Assembly (NCBI GenBank): GCA_038093975.1 | Contig: JBBPTG010000017.1 | Location: forward strand, 62,001-126,000 | Length of the DNA: 64,000 bases | Reading direction: 5' to 3' | Source: Chalciporus piperatus | Taxonomy: Eukaryota > Basidiomycota > Agaricomycetes > Boletales > Boletaceae | Shown here: positions 47,301 through 59,160 of the stretch, in pieces | Position numbering within the stretch: the stretch's first letter is position 1 | Layout of the letters: each line of letters starts with the position of its first letter | Made by a program: the position numbers and the translations under genes | The notes under the pieces: generated by a model | Database searches by the model: none | What the model saw: only the letters and a program-made list of their open reading frames with translations | What the model was told of the DNA's origin: nothing

Positions 47301-49199
47301 CAGCTGCCTCGTTCTCGTTTAAATCCCCAGCCATTGATGACGCTTTCACCAAAGTTCATTATCTCTGGTAACCATATATACCCAAACCCATTACCGTCCA
47401 GCTCCGACGAGGGTCTCGACGGATAGACGCCGATGGACCTCGTCCTTCAGCGCCCTTTCGACTCCTCGATAGGCCACTGTACAATATGGGGGAAATATTT
47501 CTTTTGCATAGGTCCGTAGCAGATATTTATGGGCAACCTACTGGGGTATTTTTATTTCAGCTACTTGTGGAAGCTTTGTTCACTGCGAAGCAAGCCCAAG
47601 GCGACCGTGACCACGGTGTGGCCTGGCAGCGCCTTGAAATCTTGTATTCTTCACGTCGCGGTATTCCATTCTATCTTGTTGGCGCCGACAGGCTACATCC
47701 TGATAAGTCGCACCATGACAATAACCTCAGAGAAAACCTCCGGCTCTAAACGTCGATTAATCACCCAGACTATCCCCCTTGGCAGACGTGCGCATTTCTA
47801 CAGCTGTTGTATTCAAGTTGTGACATATTGTTACGTTGTTTTCGAGGGCGTCTCAATATGCTCATTCGAAGGTAAGTCCACGCCATCATCCGGGAGAACA
47901 ATAAGAATGCAGAGCCTCAGCGGCAGAGGCTGTTGTGGGTCCGGGCTGGCGGAATCGTCCCCGCCCCCCCCAAAAAAAAGCTCGGGGATCCAATGAATAA
48001 CGAGCAGGGTAACTCCGAAAAACTTGAAGAGGCGAGTGAGATGGAGATATTGCAGCCGCTGTCAGGAGAGGGACATGTACTGATTCTCGTCCCACTGATC
48101 CGTCCGCTCGCGGGCTTGCGAAACGGGCAGCGCGGGGTTTATCCTCTGATGCGGAAGTGTCAGGATTCAAACGAAGGTGCAGCCTGAGGATTCTTCTTTG
48201 AATGCTACAAGAATGCCACCTGCCTCAAGCTGTCGGTAATCCCGGTATTTGACGGACTTTGTGGATGGCCCATAAATATCTTCATGAGCGAGATTGCCGC
48301 ACTACACGGGTGGGCTCCGCAACGTGATTGTGGGTCCCTGTGGGGCATGTCTAGCTTAGCCTCGAGTCGTGCCAGTGAGCGCCGAATCAATGCCCACTTA
48401 CAAAGACATATTCGCCCACAACCCCTTGCCGTTGGCGCCACTGACGCCGCAGCGTTTCACTGGGTCCTGGGGGTCGCATGTCTGTGGGTGCCGGGTGCAC
48501 CTACAAAGACAAACCCATCACACCGTAGCAAGTTAAAGAAAATCGCGAGAAAAAGTGACACGAGGTGACACGTATGAGGGAGAAGACAATAACGGGATGA
48601 ATGGGGTTGAATTCACATCTGGAGCATCTGCGAACCTTAGGAACCTCGTTTTGGACAAGGTGTTAGTAATCGTGCTGTAAGACACTCTTTGGGATCGTTT
48701 AGGTGCTTGCCAGCCAATGAGAAGGCTTGCTTAGCTACGAAAGAGTGCTGAACAGCCGTTCATTTAAGTCGCTGTGTCGATGAGGTTCCAATGTTCCATG
48801 ATAGCCTGACAACCTGTTGTCCACGGAGGTTGAAACGTTGACGCGCATACTGAGATCGTTGGACCCGAAACATATCCCTGATGAGCCTTACAACACAATT
48901 TCAATTCATTTCCAACGGCACGTTGCCGCACAATGGACTTTGCGCCGTTCCCAGGAGACCTGTAGTACCTGTAGATCAATGACATTGTTGTCAACGACAA
49001 TCTACTAGGAGCGTAGTTTCTCAAGTAGGACAATGCCAAAAATTGCTGATTATGCCCGATACCACCCCGGAGGATCTGGGGTCGGTTGCTAGTTCTCAAC
49101 TGCGATAGGGGATGAACGAGAACAAATTCATGAAACACTCAACTATGAGAGCGGAAACTTTGCTCGACTACAGGAGATGAAGAGACATTAATAAAATAA
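47301..49199. other. Gene-poor intergenic region
   Basis: About 1.9 kb with only short frames. A C-run then A-run at 47964-47979. I see no gene, RNA or repeat here. Confidence 0.45.
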
Positions 49200-50572
49200 T
49201 CATGACTCGGACGGAGGAGTTGGTAAAGCCGGGACTCTTTGTCTCATGAATTTGACACGTCGCACCCAATGGGAAACGCCACAGAAGACACCATTGAGTG
49301 TTCTTTCCTCTTTGTCCACAACGCGAGAACGCAGCTTCCAGGTACTGAGGCCGGCTTGAATCACGTGAAACCGATCCACAACATCTTGCATGGTCGGACG
49401 TTTCGACGGGTCTTCGTGTACCATATCTGCGATCAGGGGTCGTAAAAAGTCGAACCCGTGCATCCGCTAGGGGCTATTGAGCAGCGGTGCACGCTATACA
49501 TCGTTATACTCACCTCCACGAAATCAATCTTGATCATATTGCCGATATAGTACACATCCGTAGGGAATGGGTCGCGAGGCTCGTTGGAGTTTTGGAACTC
49601 AGGGACCGTCTTATCCGCTCCCCAAATGGGGTCTTCCTTGGGCTCTACAACGGAGGGATCATAGCGACGCGACAAACCGAAATCGATCAAAAAGTACTTC
49701 GGACGTCCCTCCGTCCGAGTTTTGAACCGTGCAATACCCGAGAAGTCTCGTTTCATCTTTGGATGAACGGGATGAAACTCATCGAGATAGATGCTCGTCG
49801 GATCCATCATGACATTCCTCGAAGTACAATCGCTGCGAGTGGACCAAGACAGTTGAGAACTGGCAAGCGGATAAATACGTTGTGACACACCGATGAGCAA
49901 CCCGATGCTTGTGCATGAATAGAAGACCCTGATGAAATTCAGCAACGGACAGCTCCAACGGAGTGTAACTTACCTCGAATAACTGGCGGAAGCATTCCAT
50001 GGCTTCACCAAAGGTATCAAATGAAGGGTTATTGTAGTCTGATAACAGTGGCATTACAATGACGGTAATTTCCTCGTCTTCAGGAACACGAAGAACTTCA
50101 TAAATGGGGATGCAATAGTTGTCTCTTTCACCAGCGAGTGGCTCAGAGGAGAAAATTCGACCAATCTCGATCTCATGGGACTGATGGTATTTCTTCACGA
50201 GCTTGAGAACGACATGACTGCCATCAGAAAGACGCGTTGCATCAAGTAAGCGGCTGGCGAACTTCTGTTCTGTGACTAGGGTGTTGTAGTCTAGAATACG
50301 CGGGAGCGTACCTTTGCCACTCGGCCATCTTCGCAGTCATAGAAGTCTTTTTCTGTTCCAAGCCATGAGGGGGTCCAATTCGGTGAGTAGCGCGATCGAA
50401 GGAGGTATCCGCAATTCTTGAGCCATTCGTAGTGTTGATGCCACCATAGTTCAGGCTCGGAAAGCTGGCCGCGCGTGGGGGTCTGAACTTCACCAAATAC
50501 TCGTAGCTCACGCTGAGCTCTGAGCCTTGCCTCTAGAGCGTTTCGCTCTGCCTTCTTCGAGCGGCTGAACAT
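49200..50572 (-). CDS. Protein-kinase-like protein of an expanded fungal family
   Basis: About five exons, roughly 400 residues. The start is ATG 50572 (MFSRSKKAERNALEARLRAQ); reading further upstream needs a GTG. A family-specific N-terminus (LWWHQHYEWLKNCGYLLRSR, YSPNWTPSWLGT) precedes a eukaryotic kinase-like fold. It has SDGSHVVLKLVKK with a candidate ATP Lys, EIEIGRIFSSEPLAG for helix C, and a hinge region ITVIVMPLLSDY. The catalytic loop HRVAHRDCTSRNVMMD is restored by splicing, and KYFLIDFGLSRRY supplies a DFG. The C-lobe ends DMVHEDPSKRPTMQDVVDRF. The HRD Asp, loop Asn and DFG Asp are all present, so it may be active, although the glycine loop is poorly defined. The start of this gene is copied in two relics (47.1 and 52.6 kb). 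Confidence 0.82.
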
Positions 50573-50910
50573 CCTTGTAGTGGAACAGCGGAACACGCCC
50601 TACCTAGATCAGTCAGTTGCTGCACAATAACATCGCTTGTCCAAAAAAACAAAAAGGAACGCGCGCTACGCTTCAAACAGGTCCAAACATAGTTAACTAT
50701 GGACCCCCAAGACCCATTATGCATCAAGGTTCGCGGAGTGAGATTTTCAGTGAATGAACGGAAGTAATTTCTCCGCGTTTGTTTTTGTTCTCGTTCGCGT
50801 TACGGGCCCTAACAAGATCTTGAGGGATTTAATTCGATTAAATCCTTTTCCACGCAGATTCTACTTAACAGAGATGCGAACTATATGTTTCTTTGCTTTC
50901 TTCCTCCACC

Positions 50911-51843
50911 ATGTCTTCCACTGGCAAAAAACGACTAACCCTGTATTGGTCCAAGGGGATAGGGCAAGCGAGCAGCTTCAAGGAAGGTCCCCCCATCGAT
51001 GGCATATCATTCGTCAGGTTAAAGGATGAGCGGGGACCGTTGGGCGGTGGCCAGCTCTTACTTGATCTGTCACTGGACCATATACACATAATCGAAGAGG
51101 TGTTGCAGAAACTCGACACTCCTCAGCTTGATTTGGATCTGCTCCAAGACGTCAGAGCTCGATACAATGAGTGGGTATCACATTTCTGTATGTGACTGAC
51201 TGATCATTAGTGCTCAACCGTCTTAAAGGTTGTCAGGTCGATTCAACCAATTGCAAGAGGAGGAAGACTCCACCAGCATGTTCAGCATTTCCAGGAAACG
51301 GAGACTGCGGCGCACTGCAGAAGAATTGTATGAGGTGGGATGGGGATTGTACGCAGAAACCAAAGTAAGACATGTCTCCAAGGTGTCCAGTTCACAATCA
51401 ACTCATACCCATGCAGTCAACTTCTGATAGGGTCAAGCGAAGAAATATAGCCTGCGAGAGTGACCCCGTAGAAAAAGTTGAAGGTATTTTCAAATACTTT
51501 CGTCGGGAAATAAGGCCATTCTTTGACTCAGTTTTGCAGGAGATTGGATCTCTGCGACCGAGGAGGTGAAAGGATTTTCAATCGAGATAGATGATCACAC
51601 GAGCTACGAAGATCGAACATCCGACACGGCGAGTTTGAGAAGCTATGTCATTGTCACGGCCCGCGAGGAGCCAGGGTTGGATTCAACTGCACCGAACAAG
51701 ATTGATGATTATTCCACGAGTAAGATTCTGTCTTTTTTAACGATTGCCTAGGCTTATTGGATGCTCGCTATGGCGACGAATCCAGCCACGTTAGGCAGCA
51801 GTACTTGTGTTCCCGATTCTCGAAGCGGCTCGAGCATCAATGA
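50911..51843 (+). CDS. Hypothetical protein, five exons
   Basis: Not recognised. Exons 50911-51170, 51229-51364, 51417-51483, 51540-51719 and 51752-51843 join in frame to 244 residues, all with GT-AG introns of 32-58 bp. It starts MSSTGKKRLTLYWSKGIGQA, includes PLGGGQLLLDLSLDHIHIIE, an Arg/Lys-rich stretch (SISRKRRLRRTAEELYEVGW) and an acidic middle, and ends RYGDESSHVRQQYLCSRFSK, RLEHQ. There is no signal peptide, membrane helix or known motif. The exon joins make it likely to be a real gene rather than chance frames. The fourth intron is very short (32 bp); if it is retained the protein ends earlier, at 51751. Confidence 0.55.
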
Positions 51844-52616
51844 ACCTCCACTTGTGCCCTCACCTGCAAATCCCGTTGCTCCGAGTAACAATCATACCCC
51901 TGGTGAGGCAGTCATTTCGTTGATCATTGCTAGAGTTGATATTTACATATCAGCTGTCGTGCCGAATCTAGCTGGGAATACTGTCCCTAGTTCTGTCAGC
52001 TTGAACCTGAATCTCCCCAGCAATCCCTCCTCGCCCAACCCAGTTTTTCAACTGTTTGTCTACCAAGGGGGCACCCACTACAACAGCTCCATCCATAGCC
52101 CGAACTCTAATAATCCAACTTTGATCCAGGGTGCCAGTGGATCTGGGTACAGTGGTGGTAAGTCTCCGAGTCGCAAATTCTCCTCGACGACAGACTCATA
52201 TGTGAGCTCCAGGTATTTCCAATGAGCTACCCTCAATGGAAAATATAGCATCTTGACGTTTGACCCTTGCACGCACCTTACTAAAAGGACTCTTCTTAAT
52301 GGTAGCATTATAAGACTTGATGTCATCTCGTGCAAGCTGTACATATTCCTGCATCTTGACTCATCGGAGTCATCGTAATGTATTAGGTTTACTTGGGATT
52401 CCAGCAGGTTGTGCGCCGAGTGGCCATACATATGCACAGCTAACCGGCTTATCGAAAGGTTCCACCATTTTGACCCCCGGGATCTCACTGAATCTCAGTG
52501 TTGTGCCCAACACCACCACAGCATGGGTCGTTCGTGAGGGCCAGACTCTGACAGACCAGGACGCTGAACAGCGGAGAATCAATCTCGAGCTTCAAGCCTT
52601 GGGTAAAGTCATTGTA
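51844..52616. other. Unassigned region with a Ser/Asn/Pro-rich open frame
   Basis: Frames at 51761-52225 and 52317-52600 encode low-complexity Ser/Asn/Pro and Thr/Leu text (for example SLNLNLPSNPSSPNPVFQLF, TPGISLNLSVVPNTTTAW) that could be joined by a GTAAGT donor at 52159 and a CAG near 52408. I cannot recognise a family, so no CDS is called. Confidence 0.35.
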
Positions 52617-53140
52617 CCCAGAGCGGCCAGCTTTCCGAATGGTTCGAGGGTCGCGGATATCTTCTCCGCTCAGGCTCGCGCTACTCACCAGACTGGACTC
52701 CTTCGTGGCATGGGACGAACAAAAACAGCTGGCACTGCGATGACGGCAATTCTGCGGAGGTAATTAGTCTCCCAAACCCAGACTCTCGATGAGCAGAAGA
52801 CAGTCGTTCTTGTAATAGGCTCACGACCTGCGCCATCGAACCCTAGTTTACCTAGTAATGCACAGTCGCTAGTCGATTGCTTGATGCAACACGTATGTCT
52901 GACGGGGCTTACTATGTTGCTCTCAAACGGATGAACAAGTCTATTCACCCCTATGAAGTCGAGATTGGTCGACTTTTCACCTCTGAGTCACTGTTGGCTG
53001 GTGCAAGTGACAACCGCTGCGTCTCCAAATACGACGTTCTACCGTCTCCAGACGACGAGGAAACCATTATCATCGGCATGCCGCAGCTAATAGATTATAC
53101 ATCCTCCCTTTCCATAGTGTCTGCATCTTTGATGACGGAC
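52617..53140 (+). pseudogene. Kinase-like gene relic, N-lobe fragment
   Basis: Plus-strand copy of the kinase-like gene start: GQLSEW(F)EGRGYLLRS, SRYSPDWTPSWHGTNK, then after an intron-like gap LLDATRMSDGAYYVALKRMN, EVEIGRLFTSESLLAG, EETIIIGMPQLIDY. About ten codons around the WWxxHYEW block are deleted and a TAA interrupts the frame just upstream of GQLSEW. The match ends before the catalytic loop, so no kinase could be made. Confidence 0.75.
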
Positions 53141-53924
53141 ATACTCCCACTGAGATCTTCAGATGGAACACGTCCGTCCTCATAAACACGACACCGTATT
53201 GCCTGATCCCAAGTTCGTCCCGCCCGAACCTAACTCACCCGTTCTTTCCCTCTTTCACGAGCGTCGAGTTTAGGGGATTCAAGTCGCGGAACAAAGATCT
53301 CTGATGGAAACAAGGACCCCCAATCCCGAACTTGATGTCAGCTCAGTAAAGGAGGAATGCGTCGATGGTGTGACCTGCGCGACCGGGAATGAAGAACCAG
53401 TCACAGTGCCGTCTCCCTCCGCTTTGATCCAAGTCGATTTGGTTAGGTCTCATTTCATCATGTTTCAGACATGATTCTTGGATCGCAATGATCATGATCA
53501 ATGATATGTATTCAGTATAACGTTGCGTGACCTGGCGGTTTCAGTTCTATGAATTTCCTTGGCTCAAACTTGAAGTAAGCTAAACCAATCAAGGGTTATT
53601 CCATTCATTTGGTCGTTTTAAACATCACGTTTTCAGGCTGCCCAACAGATGCATGTCTCAGTCTCGCGCTATCGTAAACAGCCGGGATAAGCTATGGTCG
53701 ACTCCCTCAGGCTACTGTGAGTTTCCAATTAATTTGAAGCATCTCAATCGTGATCACAGGCACATAATTCAGGTTCAAGTTAGTACGATGCAGTTGTGAA
53801 CTTTGTTGAAGAACCTTGATATCCATTTGTGATTTTCGGTTCTACGAGATGAAATGAGAAATTCGTATAAGAACGACAGGTCCGGTCCGTCATCTCAATC
53901 ATTATCGACCCAGATCGACTCGCG
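53141..53924. other. Intergenic, P450 upstream region
   Basis: No gene recognised. A short frame at 53300-53470 (PNPELDVSSVKEECVDGVTC) is coding-like but unsupported. The last 100 bp before 53925 are the probable P450 promoter and leader. Confidence 0.4.
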
Positions 53925-56112
53925 ATGTCCAGCTGGATAATCATTTGCGTTGTTGTCCTCAGTTGTGTCGTCCTTCTGGACGTTGAAAAAAGACGACTCG
54001 CGAAAAGATATGGACCCTCTCACCCATTGCCCCCTGGTCCTCCCGGGCTGCCATTCATCGGGAATGTCATCGGAATCGATACGAATGCCCCATGGTTGAC
54101 GTACGCCAAGTGGGCAAAAGCACATGGTGCGTCGCTGGATGACATGAGTTGGCTTGTTTCCCCACACGATTATTCCACAGGCGATCTCCTTTATACCCGT
54201 CTCTTAGGCAAGGATATCATCATCATCAATTCTGAAACAGTCGCAAAGGAATTACTGGAGAATCGCTCTTGGAATTACTCGGACCGTCCTCAACTGATTA
54301 CCAGTGATCTGTGAGTTCCCGTATTTTCTTGTATTATACCATCAATGAGATGAAATATCAATTACAGTTGTGGTCTAAGTTTTAATACTGCGTTGATGCC
54401 CTACGGTGATAGATGGCGATTGCACCGGCGCTTTTTCCACCAGACCTTTCGGCGAGATGCTGCACCCAGATTCTTGCATTTGCAACATCGCAAGACTTGT
54501 CAACTGCTACGGCGGCTGTTCGAGGCCCCGGATCACCTCTCCGAACATGTGTTCGAGTACGTGACTGCTCGGAGCTATGTCTACTGACGGTAATGCTGAC
54601 TCGGAGCTTTGCTTATTACTAGATACACGGCATCCATCATATTAAACAGCATCTACGACTATGACGCTACTTCTCGACAGGACGAATTAGTTGACACTGT
54701 GAGCAAGGCGATCGACATTATACTGGACACCGTCACTCCGGAAACCGCAGTTATTATGGGCGCGTTCCCAACGCGTGAGTGAGCTATCCCAGCCTTTTCT
54801 GACATGTTAACCTGAAGGCTGTATGATTTAGTGCTGAAACTCCCTTCATGGTTGCCTGGTATGTCTTTCAAGAACAAAATGGCGACTGCGAGGGAGTTTG
54901 CAAAGAAATATGTCGAAGAGCCGTTTGCTCATAGCGTGCAGGGAATGGTAGGAGTGTATTTATTTTCACTTGTGCCCCTCTTACAATCCTGCCAAGGCGA
55001 GCGGTAGCCAGTCGCCGTCAATGGTATACGACGCGTTGCGCCGTGCTGAGGATAAGGGCGACTTGGCGGATGCAACATGGGCAAAGGAACTCAAGAGCGC
55101 CGCTGCCACCGGCTTTTTGGGTGAGTCGACTGAAATAGCTCTGAATCCATTGTTCATTTCCCGTTTTATGTGGCCTAGCTGCATCCGAGACGGTCAGTCA
55201 TAGCTTTCATTGCACTATGTGCTAATAGTTGATTGGGGGATAGTCAAACGCGGTGCTTATGACGTTCTTGCTAATGATGGTAGTATACCCAGAAGCGCAG
55301 AGGAAAGCCCAGGAACAAATCGATGCTGTAGTTGGCGGTGAGAGGCTGCCAGGAATCGATGATCGACCTTCCCTGCCTTATGTCGATGCCATCTTTCGGG
55401 AATCCATCAGGTACAGTCCTGCCATACCTCTTTGTGAGTGATTACGCTGCGATTCTCATTTTTCGTTTAGTTGACATCTCGATTCAATAAGCTGTCCCTC
55501 ACGCTGTTGTGGACGATGACATCTATGACGGGTTCCACATCCCCAAAGGCGAGTGATTGAAAGCTCTATCGAGCTATGTGTACGCAGATACTGATATTGA
55601 TATACGCTCACAGGTGCTAGAGTCGTCCTACCAAACATCTGGCCAGTGTCCTGTCATGCTTCGAGTGCATGTTGATGACCCCATTCTATAGGTGGATGGC
55701 CCACGACGAATCCAAATACCCCAATCCCCACGAGTTCATCCCCGAGCGATTCCTCAACGACGACGATACCCTCAAACCTTACACCACCGAACATCTCGCT
55801 TTCGGATTCGGTCGTCGGATCTGCGTCGGTAGATATTTTGCAGATACGTCCGTGTGGTCTGTCATTTCCAAATTTCTGGCCGTCTACGCTATCTTGAAAC
55901 CCTTGGATGAAACCGGGGCGGAAATTCCTGTGGAGCCGAAATTCTCCTCTGGTGTCGCAGTGTGAGTGATGAATGATTCAACCTTGGGGCTCCTGCCTGT
56001 GTTGACGCATGTGCGTAGACAACCTTTACCATTTGGATTCCGGATCGTACCCAGAAACCCAGGGATGGATGATCAAAAACTGGAAGCACTGATCGCTGCC
56101 AGTACTGATTAG
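53925..56112 (+). CDS. Cytochrome P450 monooxygenase
   Basis: Membrane-anchored haem monooxygenase. Twelve exons join to 521 residues. The N-terminal helix is MSSWIIICVVVLSCVVLLDV, then the hinge HPLPPGPPGLPFIGN. The I-helix region is AAATGFLAASETSNAVLMTF, with AASETS in place of the usual AGxDTT. ExxR is at FRESIRYSP, PERF follows HEFIPERFLN, and the haem loop is FGFGRRICVG with ligand Cys445. The layout resembles the O-methylsterigmatocystin-oxidoreductase-like P450s common in mushrooms; the substrate is unknown. Two consecutive introns (55549-55613 and 55642-55691) appear to use GC donors: AAAG|GCGAGT and TCTG|GCCAGT. No other splice keeps the frame, so either these are true GC-AG introns or the gene is recently damaged. 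Confidence 0.88.
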
Positions 56113-56530
56113 AACGCCATCCAAAAAAAAACTAGGTATACTTACGTGTTGTAGATGTAGATGTAATAGACACTTCGTCCGCACCATCAAGCTTGGCGGC
56201 ATCTTCCATCCCCAAACCCTCCAGTTTCTGTTCGATCAGAAACTTCGGTGGCAATCAAACTGCGTCAGCGACGGACTAGTCACCGTGGCGAAATTCGACT
56301 TCAGGATAAATTCATGGATATTTCGACTCTGGGCAGCGGGGTAGCGAGGCAGCGAGCGTGCGCACGACCGGCGAGACGGATCCAACGTGATTCGCTCGGG
56401 GACTTATGATGTTGGCATCCTGCACGCCGATCGCGTTCTCGACGATGACGACACGGGGTGAACTGCGAGGAAGATAGATTAAGCATCAGTTTTCTGACCT
56501 CATAAGGCTTGTACTTACATCAACTAAGTA
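56113..56530. other. Intergenic with exon-like minus-strand remnants
   Basis: The minus strand of 56150-56245 reads PPKFLIEQKLEGLGMEDAAK then LDGADEVSITSTSTT, followed by a GTAAGT. Another piece near 56390-56465 reads RVVIVENAIGVQDANIIS. They may be fragments of one lost gene; no family recognised. Confidence 0.3.
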
Positions 56531-58105
56531 CTACAAACGGAGCTTCTTATTGACATCAACCCACTCATCCCGATTCCACCAAGGCGATTCCCTCACAGAG
56601 CAATTGGTGCGGACCCGCCTCACCGACGGAAGATGTTTAGAGATAAATCGTGCTACGCGTCCTGGGTTATCAATCGGAGAGTCCAGGAACGTGAGAGATC
56701 TCAGAGTAGTGTTGGCAACGGCATCTTCTGGAATCTCTCTAGCATCGACACACAGGGTGAGCTCTTCAAGCTGCTGGCAAGATCCAACCAAAGACAGAAC
56801 TCCATGGAGAGTGGGATGCTTAACCAATGACCACGATGCCGCCCGGGAAGTTAGCTCCAAGACCCGGAGAGACCGAAGACAGCCCAAATCGGCTAACTGA
56901 TCATCGTCGATGGAGATATTACCCAGAGCAACCACGAGTTTCTCCAGGCGACGGAAGGATGTGAGAAGAGAGGGGAGGTCAGACGATAGACAGCCAGGTG
57001 TTAATTGACGGTGACGAGGGTATATGAGTTGGATTGTCTGCAGCGAATCGGCATGTCCAGAAGACGCCAGTGCTTTGAAGAACGCATCTACACTGGAAGC
57101 AGTGGGTCGATCACCGTCGATGGAAACAGCAATGTAGTCGAACGCCTGGTGCGAAGGTCGTAGTAAATGGGTGACAAAGTCGAGATCCCAGACCCGCAGT
57201 TCAACATGCTTAGCATGGCGAAATGGAATGTCTGTGGGTCCCAACGAAGTTTCAAGCGTTGTCGATTGACTGCGGAGAACTACTGCAGAGAACCGCCCAG
57301 GCAGGGAAGAGAGGGAAAGATTTTTGAAGGTGATGTGATCAATGACGGCTTGCAGGGAGAGGTACTGGAGGCTCTTGAAGCGAGAGAAGTCAGGGACACG
57401 GTGCAGGGTTTGTAGATGACCTCTCCGCTCTTCATCTAATCTTGCTTCGAATGTGAAAGTTCTGAGATTCGGACAGATTTGAGGCAAGTCCCAAAGAAAT
57501 GCCTGTAGTCCGACAACCCTTTGTGAAAAGACGATTTCGAGAGAGGTGACTTGGGGAGTGAGCAGGCCAGCAAGTGTGGACATGGGTACAGGAGGGAGAC
57601 TGGAACGGCGGATATCGCTATCGTCATAAAAGAGACAGGTGAGGTTGGGAAAGAAAGAGGAGCCCATGTATCGTAAAAGCAGCATAGAAGGCGAGTCTTG
57701 CAAATAGAGTGTCCTAATCCGTGGAGAGTATCGACGAATGATGTTCAGTTCACTGGAAGTTGGTGGGGGCTGCCAGTGTGATGAGAGCATACCGACGAAT
57801 AGAAGAAACACATTTACCAGTTTCCTGTCATAATCGTTGTTATGATATAGTCTCTCCAGTTTTCCTCCATAGCACCGAATGAGTGGTTTGAGCGAACCGA
57901 GTCCGCGCCACAAGCGGTCGAGGGAAGGTTCTGAGAAGCCGCGACAAGTCTGAGCCAAGGCAAGTAGCGCTGCTCTTCCATCTCTATCCACCAGGCATTC
58001 CAGATGACAAAGCCGTGGCGACTGTGACAGATAATAGTATTCTGCGAGATGGTCTAATATGTTTGGGAATAGATCTGGAAATAGTAGCGGGTTGCGTGCA
58101 TCCAT
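56531..58105 (-). CDS. F-box/LRR-type protein, copy B
   Basis: Single exon, 524 residues from ATG 58105 (MDARNPLLFPDLFPNILDHL). It is clearly paralogous to the gene at 25003-26667 along its whole length: AALLALAQTCRGFSEPSLDR, SSELNIIRRYSPRIRTLYLQ, LGPTDIPFRHAKHVELRVWD, IAVSIDGDRPTASSVDAFFK, ALGNISIDDDQLADLGCLRS. It lacks the acidic Gly/Asp tail of copy A. Reading upstream of 58105 needs a GTG, so the ATG is preferred. Candidate SCF adaptor; substrate unknown. The two paralogues are about 31 kb apart in opposite orientation. Confidence 0.85.
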   Translation of the reverse strand: MDARNPLLFPDLFPNILDHLAEYYYLSQSPRLCHLECLVDRDGRAALLALAQTCRGFSEPSLDRLWRGLGSLKPLIRCYGGKLERLYHNNDYDRKLVNVFLLFVGMLSSHWQPPPTSSELNIIRRYSPRIRTLYLQDSPSMLLLRYMGSSFFPNLTCLFYDDSDIRRSSLPPVPMSTLAGLLTPQVTSLEIVFSQRVVGLQAFLWDLPQICPNLRTFTFEARLDEERRGHLQTLHRVPDFSRFKSLQYLSLQAVIDHITFKNLSLSSLPGRFSAVVLRSQSTTLETSLGPTDIPFRHAKHVELRVWDLDFVTHLLRPSHQAFDYIAVSIDGDRPTASSVDAFFKALASSGHADSLQTIQLIYPRHRQLTPGCLSSDLPSLLTSFRRLEKLVVALGNISIDDDQLADLGCLRSLRVLELTSRAASWSLVKHPTLHGVLSLVGSCQQLEELTLCVDAREIPEDAVANTTLRSLTFLDSPIDNPGRVARFISKHLPSVRRVRTNCSVRESPWWNRDEWVDVNKKLRL

Positions 58106-58383
58106 CGTGAAGATACGTTCCAAGTTCAAGAGGTGTGGTGCCGGGCATATCACGAGGACCCGGGAGATCCATTTCCTTGGCTTTCTTCTGCTCAAAAGTC
58201 GCACTAATCAAAGAAGATCACAGAGCTCGTCATGATCACCTGTCCACTCTGCGGGTTGCGACGTCGGCGGTTTCCTTCAGTCCCAAAGGCTTCGCCGCTG
58301 CCGCCGCCCCTCCGATCATTCTACGTTGTCGGGTTGTTCGCAGTGCCAGACGCAAATCCGAGCCATCTGTTTGTCTTCTTCGA

Positions 58384-58444
58384 CTTAGTCTCCCCTGGGC
58401 AGACCCAAGAGTCGGATGAAGACAGTCGTTCACCCTTCACTAGG
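58384..58444 (+). mobile_element. Short TAGTCTCCC element, copy 7, with 7-bp target duplication
   Basis: 61 bp: CTTAGTCTCCCCTGGGCAGA, CCCAAGAGTCGGATGAAGAC, AGTCGTTCACCCTTCACTAG, G. Flanked by TCTTCGA at 58377-58383 and 58445-58451. Confidence 0.8.
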
Positions 58445-58618
58445 TCTTCGATTCCTTCTTTTTGTTTCCTCCCTCAAAAATCTCACAACCCTCAATCGTT
58501 ACCTCTATCCATAAATGTCAATGTCCGAGAACATTGTTCCGATGAAAGCTTCTCAAATTCAGTCCCCTGAAGGCTAGGCTTGAGACGAACGAGTTTGGAC
58601 AGGAAAAACTATATACCG

Positions 58619-58664
58619 TAGTCTCCCGTAGGCACCCCCGGCAGTCGTTCCTACTCTTCTAAGG
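58619..58664 (+). mobile_element. Short TAGTCTCCC element, copy 8, with 7-bp target duplication
   Basis: 46 bp: TAGTCTCCCGTAGGCACCCC, CGGCAGTCGTTCCTACTCTT, CTAAGG. Flanked by TATACCG at 58612-58618 and 58665-58671. Confidence 0.85.
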
Positions 58665-59160
58665 TATACCGAGTCCGGGGTGGGGAATCGTGGAGGGATC
58701 AATGTGGACACCAAGGTCCAAGGAAAGACCAAAGTGTCCGACGGGCTGCGGATGCCAGGGGGTTACAGTTGGAGTGATTTCCGACGAAAAAGTGGTTCCT
58801 GTACGTATGCATCTGATGATGCTACTAGATCTCTTTGTGCTTTCAGGCCACTGCGATCTACATCAGAAATGCGTTCGACCCGTCTGTCACCCAGGTTCCT
58901 CGCAAGTCTGACCTGGTTCTTCAACTCAGTCTACGAGAAAGATGGCCACATTCACAGCAGGACGACCCAGGTTTTACCATCGATCAATTGCAGATCAACG
59001 ACAAAAGCAATCAAGTAGCAACACAACAGATAACATTGGTCGTGCAAGAAAAGGAAAAAGAAGAGAGAAAAAAAGACAAATCGCAACAGAAAAACGGACA
59101 ACGTCGCAGGGAAACATATTGAATCAGCTAGCAATACAACGGATATCATATCACATCGCC

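Larger units (their letters stand above)
58106..59160. other. Intergenic with two short elements
   Basis: About 1 kb. Holds two TAGTCTCCC-family elements (58384-58444 and 58619-58664). The remainder, including a Lys/Arg-rich frame at 59040-59110, looks non-coding. Confidence 0.5.

Noticed and set aside
51761..52225. 154-codon Ser/Asn/Pro-rich frame as a separate gene
   Set aside because: Its first part overlaps, in another frame, the last exon of the 50911-51843 model. The rest is low-complexity with no family match.
58106..58204. N-terminal extension of F-box copy B
   Set aside because: Would need a GTG start; ATG 58105 matches the start of paralogue A.
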